From Prolixibacteraceae bacterium (GTDB lineage Bacteria > Bacteroidota > Bacteroidia > Bacteroidales > Prolixibacteraceae), in assembly GCA_025355875.1 (NCBI GenBank), contig JANXYV010000105.1, forward strand, positions 1-41,885: a stretch of DNA of 41,885 nucleotides. The letters are read 5' to 3'. Numbering within the stretch: position 1 is the first letter of the stretch; each line of letters starts with the position of its first letter. Below, piece after piece: positions 1 to 8,209 of this stretch. The notes beneath the pieces were generated by a model. The model saw nothing but the letters and a program-made list of their open reading frames with translations. It did no database searches and was not told where the DNA came from. The translations under genes and the position numbers were made by a program.

Positions 1-20
1 CACTTAAAAACACTTGCTTA

Positions 21-1814
21 ATGGAACAAGAAATCACAGCCAGATATGAGGTTTTAGCTCATCACTATCAACAGGAACTTGATAAAAACAGATTTAAGGT
101 TCGTGTTATTTCATGGCTTCGACTTGCTTCTTTTCTATTAATTGTTCCAATATTTATTTATTTGATGCCCCTCAGTCATTTGATTGGGTGGTTCGCAGTA
201 TTGTTCTGTCTGTCAGCTTTTTTCTTATTGGTCAAACAGTCAGTGAAATCTGAAAAATTACTGAAATATTATCAAAATTTAGTAGAAATAAATACCAATG
301 AGATCATTGCAATTCATCGTGATTTAAGTAAATTTGATCCGGGAAATGAATTTATTTATCCTGATCATGACTATTCATATGATCTCGATTTATTTGGGGA
401 AAATTCGTTCTTTCAATTTCTGAATCGCACCGTAACTTCAGGAGGAAAATACGAATTGGCCGCATTGGTGCAGAAAAGTTGCCATGATGCAGAAACCATC
501 AGGCAAAAGCAATCAGCAATTGATGAACTGGCTGAATGCCTCGATTGGCGTCAACAATTCCTTGCTACCGGTCGAAATACAGAAATAAATAATTCTGCTG
601 AACTTATTTTCCATCAGAAAGAGATTATTCACCTAAAGCATACCTCTTTCCTAAAAATCGTTCTTGCAATTATTCCAGCCATTACTTTATTGTTGAGTGC
701 TTTGTGTATTTTTGATTTTATACCTAATTCATTTTTCTATCTGGCTGTATTTGTTCAATGGATACTGTTCATTACTTATTCGCCAACCATCAGTGAATTC
801 AGTAAAGCTTTTGGAGTAAGAACCAAAATGCTGAGTCAATATTCTGATTTGCTGTTACTTATTGAGAATAAAGAATTTCAGTCTCAGTATCTGATTCGTC
901 AAAAGGATAAACTATACAAGGATGGGAAGCCTGCAAGTCAAATCACTTCTTCGCTTCAAAAAATATTGAATGAATTGGATTACAGGCAGAACATACTCAT
1001 CGGATTTGTACTCGATTCACTCTTCCTTTGGGATATCCGTTGCATATACCGCTTGCACAAATGGCAAAAAAGCTTCGGCAGTCAGTTGAAAGAGTGGTTT
1101 GATGTAATTGCCGAAATTGATTCGATGATCAGTTTGGCCAACTTGAATTACAATCATCCTGAATGGGTTGTACCAATAATTTATAGGGAAGGGTTTTTAA
1201 TTCAGGCTGAAAATCTCGGTCATCCACTCATTGCCAGAGAGAAAAGGATTGACAATCATTTTAATCTGAACAATGATGAACAGATTGTGATTATTACTGG
1301 GGCCAATATGGCTGGCAAGAGTACCTTTTTAAGAACTGTCGGTATTAACATGATACTGGCAACGCTGGGCTGCAAAGTTTGTGCATCTGCCTTTGGTTTT
1401 ACTCCTGTCCGGTTGTATACTCACATGCGCACGACTGATAATCTGATGAAAGATGAATCGTATTTCTATTCAGAGCTGCTGCGTTTGAAGTATATGCTTG
1501 ATTTGCTTAACAATGGCGAAAATCTTTTCATTATTATTGATGAGATGCTGAAAGGTACCAACTCGATTGACAAGTTGAGTGGCTCGATTGAATTACTTAA
1601 ACAACTGATCCGGCTTAAAACTCATTGCATGGTGGCGACTCACGATCTGAAACTCACGGAGTTGGCTGATGTCTATCCTGTTACAATTAAAAACCAATGT
1701 TTTGATGTACATCTGGCTGGTGATGAATTACATTTTGATTATAAACTCAAAGATGGCGTGACCAGCACCATGAATGCAACTTTCCTGATGAGAAAAATGG
1801 GAATTATACAGTAG
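21..1814 (+). CDS. Membrane-anchored MutS-like ATPase
   Basis: The C-terminal third is a MutS-family ABC ATPase: Walker A GANMAGKST near residue 430, a following segment LMKDESYFYSEL, Walker B LFIIIDEMLKGTN near residue 505 and a late ATHDL switch. Upstream lies a helical lever/clamp-like region. The mismatch-recognition domain (N-terminal FxE motif) of true MutS is not seen. Instead two hydrophobic helix pairs occur, at about residues 30-72 and 210-255, so the protein is probably anchored in the inner membrane. Proteins of this size and layout are common in Bacteroidota and are often labelled MutS, but a mismatch-repair role is not supported by the domains. The ATG has only 20 bases of window upstream and the frame stays open to the edge, so a longer N-terminus cannot be excluded. 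The next gene converges on it across a long gap. Confidence 0.8.
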   Translation: MEQEITARYEVLAHHYQQELDKNRFKVRVISWLRLASFLLIVPIFIYLMPLSHLIGWFAVLFCLSAFFLLVKQSVKSEKLLKYYQNLVEINTNEIIAIHRDLSKFDPGNEFIYPDHDYSYDLDLFGENSFFQFLNRTVTSGGKYELAALVQKSCHDAETIRQKQSAIDELAECLDWRQQFLATGRNTEINNSAELIFHQKEIIHLKHTSFLKIVLAIIPAITLLLSALCIFDFIPNSFFYLAVFVQWILFITYSPTISEFSKAFGVRTKMLSQYSDLLLLIENKEFQSQYLIRQKDKLYKDGKPASQITSSLQKILNELDYRQNILIGFVLDSLFLWDIRCIYRLHKWQKSFGSQLKEWFDVIAEIDSMISLANLNYNHPEWVVPIIYREGFLIQAENLGHPLIAREKRIDNHFNLNNDEQIVIITGANMAGKSTFLRTVGINMILATLGCKVCASAFGFTPVRLYTHMRTTDNLMKDESYFYSELLRLKYMLDLLNNGENLFIIIDEMLKGTNSIDKLSGSIELLKQLIRLKTHCMVATHDLKLTELADVYPVTIKNQCFDVHLAGDELHFDYKLKDGVTSTMNATFLMRKMGIIQ

Positions 1815-2600
1815 CTGCTTCAACGTAACTGATTTTATAAATCGCTGCAATCAAACGCGTTACATTCAACATTATCGGTTCGAAAAATCCAATTCAATTT
1901 CTGATATAGCTCCCCTGCTTTAAATGTATTACCCAATATAGTTTGCGGTATTTTGATCAATACCTTTTTTCAGTCGATATAATCTGTTCCAATACAACGG
2001 ATTAGCTTCATGTTAAAGCCACGTTCGCTTCTATCCTAATTTTTTCACCCCACTACTTTTACCAAAGGTTCACTTTTGGTTAAAGGTAAACTACTACGAT
2101 TAAAATGTTCTCCTAATTTTATATTTGTTGTTTTTATGTCATTTATGTAAAATTAAAACATACCTTATATATATTTACATATACAAACCATATACGAGCT
2201 ATATACGAGCAGTATATAAACAACTTATAGAATATCAGACGAACCATAGTAACAGGCTGGTAGAAGGTGATCCAATGAAGGAATCAAAGTTGAGCTAAAA
2301 TTATATAAATCAGGATGTATGTTGAAGGTAGAATCAATCAGTATGTGTTATAAACCATTGATAGACTTGCATTTGCGTAAAGGAATGGCAGAATGAATGT
2401 ACGGACCATGCCCGATAAACGAAGTAAAAATAGCTAGGGTGAGAAATTAAAAGAGGCCGGGAATAGTTTTTGTCAACTTCCCATGCCTTATCTGCTCAGA
2501 GCAACAGTGGATACTGGGAATTTCTAAGTCAAGAAATGTGCTTTCTGTATTTTGCTGGCCTTGCTTTACTCTAAAGCTTTTATTTATATCGAACTCAGGG
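1815..2600. other. Long intergenic gap without recognisable gene
   Basis: This 786-base stretch lies between two convergent genes, so neither needs a promoter here. It is AT-rich, has no open frame with family resemblance, and holds a short 11-bp tandem repeat at 2178-2221. I see no terminator-like hairpin with a T-run, no tRNA and no recognisable transposase remnant. A decayed gene or an unannotated small RNA is possible but nothing in the sequence shows it. Confidence 0.5.
2178..2221. repeat. 11-bp tandem repeat, four units
   Basis: Four consecutive 11-base units start at 2178, 2189, 2200 and 2211. Units two and three are CATATACGAGC and TATATACGAGC and differ at one base; units one (CATATACAAAC) and four (AGTATATAAAC) are degenerate. 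The period is close to one helical turn, so equivalent bases fall on the same DNA face. It sits in the middle of the gap between convergent genes. Confidence 0.75.
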
Positions 2601-3740
2601 TTACCTGATTTTATAAATGTGGACATCATATCCATCAAAATGATCATTAAATTGCCCATTGGTAAACACAATGGTTCTGTTCTCTCCAACAACCTCTACG
2701 TTCTTTCCTGTATTTATCTTAAAAATTGCATTGGTTGGCTCATTCCTCATGCCAACAGCAAATAGGTAGTTGCTATTTTCATAATTTTTGATCATCATAT
2801 CAATGGTTGCATTTTTATTGATGCAAATCACGGTTGCAGAGTGTGATTGGCTTTTACTATTTAACACTGGAACCAATGATGTGATTTGATTATTTATTTG
2901 TTTTAGTTCAGTCAACATAGTTTTGTCATGAAGTAAGGCAGCTTCATCAGACTCAGGATAAAAAGAATGACAAAAATAGCCAATACCTTTAGCACCATGA
3001 ATTAATGCCATCCACACCTGTGTTTTTACTTCTTTGGGAGTTGGTTTTCGAGGGGAATCTTTACCTATTCGAGTTGTTTCAATCCAAGTCCATACCGGTT
3101 TACTGTCATTACACCAAACCCTCAGACTATCAATCCCTTTTGCGACCATCCATAAGTTGCCATTTACATTTGGGTCATTGCTATTTACAGGATAAATATC
3201 GAAAGAGGCTATATCGCAACCCTTCAGATAACCATTATTTGCAATAGCATACAGGTCTGTTCTTCCTTTGCATTCACCTCGTCCTACCCAGCCGGTATAG
3301 GAAACTCCCTGCCCAAGGTTGAGGTAATAGGGATGATCAGGATCTTTTTTCTTCACATTATTATACTGACCAATAATTAGTTCAGGTTTAATACATGGAT
3401 CATAGGATTTGGTTTGGCTGTTCCATTGTGCATTATCCGGTTCATCACCATTCATCCAACCAAAAATAGTTGGATCAGTTTTATGGGCCAAACCAAATTC
3501 ATTTTGATTACAGATGAGTTTAATACCTGCATCTTTCAGTAAATGGAATTGTTTTTCATCAAGCTGTTTCCATAACCCGGTGTACATATTTATTCCACCG
3601 TCCTGTTTGTATTTCATCGCGTTCTCAGGACTTTGAAGCCACACTGCAACAGGAAAAAAACTTGTGCTGTTTGAATTTTGTCCATAAGTGAAACAGGAGA
3701 AAGTATTTATAAATAATATGATCAGATAAATATTTTTCAT
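2601..3740 (-). CDS. Secreted glycoside-hydrolase-like protein
   Basis: The protein begins with a clear signal peptide (MKNIYLIILFINTFSCFTYG) when started at 3740; a start 24 bases upstream (3764) would put a polar extension before it and is less likely. The mature part opens with FFPVAVWLQSPENA and continues with INMYTGLW, then GWMNGDEPDN near residue 100 and later SFDIYPV and WIETTR, an arrangement typical of (beta/alpha)8-barrel glycosidases, with the acidic residues in GDEPD and WTWIE as candidate catalytic residues. A small beta domain follows (from about residue 310). I do not recognise a specific family, so the substrate is unknown. It stands alone, flanked by long gaps on its 3' side and by the cold-shock gene upstream. 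Confidence 0.65.
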   Translation of the reverse strand: MKNIYLIILFINTFSCFTYGQNSNSTSFFPVAVWLQSPENAMKYKQDGGINMYTGLWKQLDEKQFHLLKDAGIKLICNQNEFGLAHKTDPTIFGWMNGDEPDNAQWNSQTKSYDPCIKPELIIGQYNNVKKKDPDHPYYLNLGQGVSYTGWVGRGECKGRTDLYAIANNGYLKGCDIASFDIYPVNSNDPNVNGNLWMVAKGIDSLRVWCNDSKPVWTWIETTRIGKDSPRKPTPKEVKTQVWMALIHGAKGIGYFCHSFYPESDEAALLHDKTMLTELKQINNQITSLVPVLNSKSQSHSATVICINKNATIDMMIKNYENSNYLFAVGMRNEPTNAIFKINTGKNVEVVGENRTIVFTNGQFNDHFDGYDVHIYKIR

Positions 3741-3852
3741 GGCAGCACAAGATATTGATTCCAATTGGTTTAAACTATTTATGGTTTAATTATTTGGAAA
3801 GTATTTCGCTGTAATCCTAAACTTAACTTTTTATGAATGGAAATGAAAAAAG

Positions 3853-3880
3853 AAAGCCCTACAAATAATTGTAGGGCTTT
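3853..3880 (-). terminator. Terminator downstream of the cold-shock gene
   Basis: A perfect 12-bp stem (3853-3864 with 3869-3880, loop ATAA) is followed on the minus strand by a run of six T within CTTTTTTC. It lies 30 bases after the stop codon of the cold-shock gene, so it reads as that gene's intrinsic terminator. Confidence 0.85.
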
Positions 3881-3909
3881 GAACTTTAAATCTTAAAAAT
3901 ATTAGACTA

Positions 3910-4101
3910 TTATGCTAGTTTAACATTTACCGCGTTTAATCCTTTTCTTCCTTCTTGAAGTTCGTAAGTTACTTCATCATCTTCCCTGATTTGGTCAACC
4001 AAACCTGAAACATGAACGAAGTATTCTTTGTCAGATTCACTGTCTTTAATAAAACCGAATCCTTTTGATTCGTTGAAAAATTTAACTTTACCTGTTTTCA
4101 T
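3910..4101 (-). CDS. Cold-shock domain protein (CspA family)
   Basis: This 63-residue protein is a single OB-fold cold-shock domain that binds single-stranded RNA and DNA and acts in the cytoplasm as an RNA chaperone. Both RNA-binding motifs are visible: KGFGFI at residues 13-18 (RNP1) and EYFVHVS near residues 26-32 (RNP2). It opens with the family-typical MKTGKVKFFN. The length is normal for Bacteroidota Csp proteins. It is monocistronic, with its own terminator downstream and a promoter-like element about 30 bases upstream of the ATG. CspA-family genes are often induced by cold or on growth resumption; no evidence on this copy's control is visible beyond the short leader. Confidence 0.95.
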   Translation of the reverse strand: MKTGKVKFFNESKGFGFIKDSESDKEYFVHVSGLVDQIREDDEVTYELQEGRKGLNAVNVKLA

Positions 4102-4132
4102 AATAATTAATAAAAAAATTGAAATATGGCTG

Positions 4133-4140
4133 CAAATATA
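4133..4140 (-). promoter_or_regulatory. Candidate -7 element for the cold-shock gene
   Basis: On the minus strand this reads TATATTTG, an exact match to the Bacteroidota -7 consensus TAnnTTTG. A TTTG lies 14 bases further upstream (4155-4158), somewhat closer than the usual spacing of about 19. The predicted transcript start would be about 25-30 bases before the ATG. Confidence 0.45.
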
Positions 4141-4310
4141 GCCAAATAAATATGCAAACGGTTATTTTAGTTAAAAAAAAGCTGATTTTGAGTAAAATAA
4201 ATACACGAAATGTTCGTTGGGGTAATCTTATGCCTCAAAAAAATCAGAATATGAATTTATTACCTATCATAAAACGCACTTTATTGGCTGCAGTGATCCT
4301 TGCCTTTCAA

Positions 4311-5627
4311 TCAGGCGTTTAGCAAATTATTGCTCAGTGCATTAAGCGTTTGCTTTTTAAGCTCGGTTTTAACCAGAACTGAAATGTTGTGCCGACTGCC
4401 TCCATAGGATATCATCCGGATAGGAATTTCTTTCAGCGCTGTGAATACATTGGCTGCAAACCCGGTTTCTTCAGCAATTAAATCACCCACGATGCACACG
4501 ATAGTCAGTTCAGTATCTACTTCAACTTCACCATACTCTTTCAATTCCGAAACAATTTCATTCAGATGTTTGGTGTTGTCAATTGTCAGTGATACTGCGA
4601 CTTCCGAAGTCGAAATCATATCAATCGGGGTTTTGAAAAATTCAAATATTTCGAATATGCTTTTCAGAAAACCATAGGCATTCAACATCCGGTATGAGCG
4701 GATTTTAATGGCCGTAATTTTATCCTTTGCTGCAACTGCCTTGATCCCTTGTCCGCTGGATGTTGCGGTAATTAAGGTCCCGGCGTCGCCAGGGTTCATC
4801 GTGTTTTTCAAACGAACCGGAATGTTTTGCAGTTTGGCAGGAAGTACGGTTTGAGGATGAAGGATTTTGGCACCGAAATAGGCAAGTTCGGCTGCTTCGT
4901 CGAATGACAATTGATCAATTTTCTTTGTATTCTCAACAAACCTTGGATCGTTGTTGTGGAAGCCATCAATGTCTGTCCATATTTCAACCTCTTCCGAGTC
5001 GATGGCTGCACCAATCAGGGTGGCAGTATAATCACTTCCACCACGCTGTAGATTGTCGATTTCTCCATCGGCGTTCAGGCAGATGAATCCCTGGGTAATA
5101 TAGTAATCAGCAGGTTCCGATTTAAGAAGCGCCTTGGTGATATTCTCACGGATGTAGTGCGAATCGGCTGCCTTGTCTTTGTCGATTTTCATAAAATCCA
5201 ATGCAGCAAGATAAACAGTTTTATAGCCGTTTTCAAGCATCAATTCAGTAAAAAGTGCTGTTGAGAGGAGTTCTCCCTGAGCGATAATCGTATTTTCGCC
5301 CACTTCTGTGAATTCTCCCGAAGTGAACGATTTAATCGTTTGGAAGATTTCGGAAACCAGGGCTTTCCCCTTTGTTTTTTTCTCAGAACTGTTATATAAA
5401 ACGTTGACTACCTGATAATATTTTTGTTCGAGGTGGCTGATTACCTGGCGTGCAGCGTCTTTGTTCTTCTTCTGAAGATAGTTGGCAATCTCAACCAGCG
5501 AGTTCGTTGTGCCCGACATGGCCGACAAAACAACTAATTTTTGATTTCCATCGGCAATAAGCTGCATCACCGCCCTCATGTTTTCTACCGATCCTACGGA
5601 TGTTCCTCCAAATTTTAATACTTTCAT
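4311..5627 (-). CDS. Aspartate kinase
   Basis: Phosphorylates aspartate, the first step toward lysine/diaminopimelate, threonine and methionine. The kinase domain starts with KFGGTSVG (residues 5-12), has RGGSDYTA at 195-202, EIWTDIDGF at 215-223 and FGAKILHP at 251-258. Two ACT-type regulatory domains follow (about residues 300-438), so allosteric feedback by an end-product amino acid is expected; which one cannot be told. It is monofunctional, without the homoserine dehydrogenase fusion of ThrA, and matches the length of LysC-type enzymes. The gene is separated from the Hdr-like operon upstream by 200 bases. A CATCTTTG sequence at 5674-5681 (minus strand) is one base off the -7 consensus. 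Confidence 0.95.
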   Translation of the reverse strand: MKVLKFGGTSVGSVENMRAVMQLIADGNQKLVVLSAMSGTTNSLVEIANYLQKKNKDAARQVISHLEQKYYQVVNVLYNSSEKKTKGKALVSEIFQTIKSFTSGEFTEVGENTIIAQGELLSTALFTELMLENGYKTVYLAALDFMKIDKDKAADSHYIRENITKALLKSEPADYYITQGFICLNADGEIDNLQRGGSDYTATLIGAAIDSEEVEIWTDIDGFHNNDPRFVENTKKIDQLSFDEAAELAYFGAKILHPQTVLPAKLQNIPVRLKNTMNPGDAGTLITATSSGQGIKAVAAKDKITAIKIRSYRMLNAYGFLKSIFEIFEFFKTPIDMISTSEVAVSLTIDNTKHLNEIVSELKEYGEVEVDTELTIVCIVGDLIAEETGFAANVFTALKEIPIRMISYGGSRHNISVLVKTELKKQTLNALSNNLLNA

Positions 5628-5828
5628 AGTAAAACCTCTAGTTTAAAAGGAGTTAAGAATATTTTTGAATTGGCAAAGATGTAAATTTTTTTTTGAAAGC
5701 GAATACTGAAAATCGTATTCGAAAAGAATAAATAGCGAATATTTAGGAAATCATGGCCAAGTGCATTCAGGTTTTATGGTTTGAAAATATCCTGATGTCA
5801 AAATTTGTTATTCGACCATCAACCAGTT

Positions 5829-7673
5829 TTACAACCCGATTTTCGATTTCTCCATGAATTTTTGTTCCTCCGGGTTCATGATTTTATTTTTGTGAATAGC
5901 CATGTAAACGATTTCAGCAATGTCGTGTACAGGTAAATTGTTGCTTTTGGCAAAGGTCTTTTTGCATAAAGGACAGGCTGTTGCCAGCATTTCAGGCTGA
6001 TAACTCAGGTATTCGTCCATGGCCTTATCGCGTATCTGGTTGCGTTCGTTCATGTGGATCTTGATATTGGCCAGACTTCCGCCGCAACAGAATGCCGATT
6101 CTTTTTCGTTTTTAACGGAGATCAATTCCACATATTCGTCGAGCAACAAACGCGGCTGATGATAGATTCCACTTCCGCGGCCCAGCTCGCAAGGATCGTG
6201 ATAGATAACTTTCAGAGGCATTTTATTCACCGGCAACCGATTTTCAGCCATCAGTTCCAGCAGGTATTCGGAGTGGTGCTGAACCCTGATTCCCGACATG
6301 GAATAATCTTCGTTGAATACCTTATAGCAAATCGGGCACGAAACCACCAGCTTTTTTGCTCCGGAAGCCAAAATCCGCTCGAGGTTGTGGTCGATCAGTT
6401 TTCCAGCGGCGCCGTATTGGCCCACCTGCATCAGCGGACGACCACAACAGGCAGTTTTATCTTCGTCCATAAACCAGTATTTGACATTGGCAACCTTGAA
6501 GATTTCCTTCATCGATTTAATAATGGAAGGCGTCAGATGAGTCATACATCCGGCGAAATAAATCACTTCGGTTTGCGGGCTGATGGCCACTTTGCCATTT
6601 TTCAGGTATTCGTAGGAAGAATTATATTCTTTTGTCGATTCAATGCGTTGAGTGATCCGTAAATTATTTAACTCCAGTCCGACGGGGCAGTCAGGTTGGC
6701 ATCGTCCGCAAAGTAGGCAATTGAACAGTTTTTCGTCAGTCAGGTTTCTGTTTCGGATGTGTTTCAGTACATAAACTGATTGTGTATCCTTGATTGCAGC
6801 ATGTGTCATCTGGCAACTATCCAGGCAGATTCCGCAGCGCGAGCAGGAATAGACCTGGATCCTTGAAAAACCACCAATCCGTTTTTTTACCCGGATACCG
6901 TAATTCCGAAGAAAGATCAAAACGACTTCTACCGGAATGTGCATATATCTCGACACCGGTAATGCCATGAAAAATAAGCCAAGAGAGCAGGAATAAGCCC
7001 ACCAGACAGGCGCTTCAATAGATTGAAGGGGAATGAGGGAAGCGAATATCTGTCCGCAGGGCTGGCTCAGGAAGCTTCCATTGTGATGAATTCCTGCCGA
7101 AACGCTTTCGGCCAGGAAACGCAGTGGGAAGATGAGCCAAAGAGAACTCAGGGCAATCCGGTCGCCAGCTTTTAGTTTGGTCGTTTTCTTCATCCCAAAC
7201 AGCTTGCTGTTAAGTCGTTTGTAATAAGCCAAAAGGACTCCGGAAAGAATGAAAAGCAGGATAATATCCATGCTTGCAGCCAATACTTTTCCAGAATTTG
7301 TGGACGCAGATGCAGGAACAAAATAGGGGAAAAAGATAGCTTTATAAGCCGGAACTGAAAAGCTGTGGTAATAATTCCAGGCTTCGATATGTCCTACAAT
7401 AATAAGTAAAAACCAGCCGAAAGCCAGGCTCATGTGCATGTAACCCAACATTCGATTTTTACGGAATATTTTGCGGTGAAGTAATGATTCCATAAAAACT
7501 TCACCGATAGCCATCAAACTTTTCCGGGTGAAAATACTATGCACAATCCGGCTTTTATCGATGCGTGATAGGCTCGTAATCCAGATGCTGATAATGACGA
7601 CCAGAAAGCTGGTGATAAAGAGAAGTCCTATGGTAAATGGCCAGATAAAAGAGGTTGTTTCCATGGGTGTCAC
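5829..7673 (-). CDS. Fused cytochrome b / FeS / CCG-domain membrane oxidoreductase (HdrE-HdrD-like)
   Basis: The N-terminal ~255 residues hold about six membrane helices with histidines placed as possible haem b ligands (H80, H95, H245), like the NarI/DsrM/HdrE type. A double [4Fe-4S] module follows (C277, C280, C283, C287 and C319, C322, C325, C329). The C-terminal half has two CCG domains: C376, C409/C410, C446/C449 and C495, C529/C530, C567/C570, as in HdrD, DsrK and GlpC. Such a fusion should pass electrons between the quinone pool and a cytoplasmic CCG active site. The frame starts with GTG in a 4-base GTGA overlap with the ferredoxin gene, so the two are translationally coupled; an ATG three codons in is an alternative. 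It is the last gene of the five-gene operon. Confidence 0.85.
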   Translation of the reverse strand: MTPMETTSFIWPFTIGLLFITSFLVVIISIWITSLSRIDKSRIVHSIFTRKSLMAIGEVFMESLLHRKIFRKNRMLGYMHMSLAFGWFLLIIVGHIEAWNYYHSFSVPAYKAIFFPYFVPASASTNSGKVLAASMDIILLFILSGVLLAYYKRLNSKLFGMKKTTKLKAGDRIALSSLWLIFPLRFLAESVSAGIHHNGSFLSQPCGQIFASLIPLQSIEAPVWWAYSCSLGLFFMALPVSRYMHIPVEVVLIFLRNYGIRVKKRIGGFSRIQVYSCSRCGICLDSCQMTHAAIKDTQSVYVLKHIRNRNLTDEKLFNCLLCGRCQPDCPVGLELNNLRITQRIESTKEYNSSYEYLKNGKVAISPQTEVIYFAGCMTHLTPSIIKSMKEIFKVANVKYWFMDEDKTACCGRPLMQVGQYGAAGKLIDHNLERILASGAKKLVVSCPICYKVFNEDYSMSGIRVQHHSEYLLELMAENRLPVNKMPLKVIYHDPCELGRGSGIYHQPRLLLDEYVELISVKNEKESAFCCGGSLANIKIHMNERNQIRDKAMDEYLSYQPEMLATACPLCKKTFAKSNNLPVHDIAEIVYMAIHKNKIMNPEEQKFMEKSKIGL

Positions 7674-8014
7674 AATTGAACGGATTTGTATTTCAGGATG
7701 CTTTTCTTAATCAGCATAATTACATTCCGGATATTGATTCCACGCGGACAAACCAGCATACATTTGCCACAAAGCATACATTTTTGGATCTCCGATTCGA
7801 GTTCGTAGGTTTCGCCCCGGCGCAACGACAGATTTATTCTCCGGATGTTAAAACTCACCAAATCATTGGCGCTGCAGGTCGCTGTGCATCCTCCGCACGA
7901 CAGGCACGTTTTGAACGATGGTTCCATCCTGAGGACATCGCTGAGCAATCGACCATCGAACTGATCGTAATCAATAGTGCGTTGTTTGATCACCGTGTAG
8001 CCAAAATCCTTCAT
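7670..8014 (-). CDS. HdrC-like two-cluster ferredoxin subunit
   Basis: A 114-residue protein with two complete [4Fe-4S] motifs: CLSCGGCTATC at residues 37-47 and CMLCGKCMLVCPRG from residue 79. This is the HdrC layout, where the small protein wires a flavin or CCG subunit to another partner. It precedes the membrane subunit with a 4-base overlap, so the pair probably forms one module. It lies 186 bases downstream of the HdrA-like gene and could be a second, membrane-side HdrC besides the larger one at the operon start. Confidence 0.88.
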   Translation of the reverse strand: MKDFGYTVIKQRTIDYDQFDGRLLSDVLRMEPSFKTCLSCGGCTATCSANDLVSFNIRRINLSLRRGETYELESEIQKCMLCGKCMLVCPRGINIRNVIMLIKKSILKYKSVQL

Positions 8015-8160
8015 TTAATAACTTTTTATCTTCCTTAAAAGCCTGAATTAGTTCTTTTTACGTCATTTATTTGCCAGCGATTGATTCTGTCAGATATGTT
8101 TTCTATACTTATTTCGTAACAATTGAGCTGAATTACAATGACCGATTTGGCAAAACAATT

Positions 8161-8209
8161 AACTGTGAATTTCCAACTGCTAACTGTGACTGATCACTGA
8201 TTACTGTTT
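8161..8209. repeat. Heptamer-phased AACTGnn repeat
   Basis: CTG recurs at 8163, 8177, 8184, 8190, 8197 and 8204, that is at steps of 14, 7, 6, 7 and 7 bases, in units such as AACTGTG and AACTGCT. It covers the region just after and into the last codons of the HdrA-like gene. Part of a wider set of 7-bp-phased intergenic sequences in this window. Confidence 0.55.

Noticed and set aside
2300-2450. Possible group II intron or transposon remnant
   Set aside because: A few bases recall intron-like text, but no domain V structure, reverse-transcriptase frame or terminal repeats could be supported.
4119-4322. 67-codon open frame between the cold-shock and aspartate kinase genes
   Set aside because: Overlaps the cold-shock promoter region, runs antisense into the aspartate kinase 3' end, and the protein is low-complexity with no homology that I can see.
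5700-5721. 7-bp inverted repeat (CGAATAC / GTATTCG) upstream of aspartate kinase, considered as a lysine riboswitch or operator
   Set aside because: The stem is short, no conserved lysine-riboswitch core is visible, and a terminator T-run is missing.
6054-6662. 202-codon open frame antisense to the membrane Hdr subunit
   Set aside because: It mirrors a well-supported gene with all FeS motifs; the translated sequence has no family features and the frame is open because of codon bias in the opposite strand.
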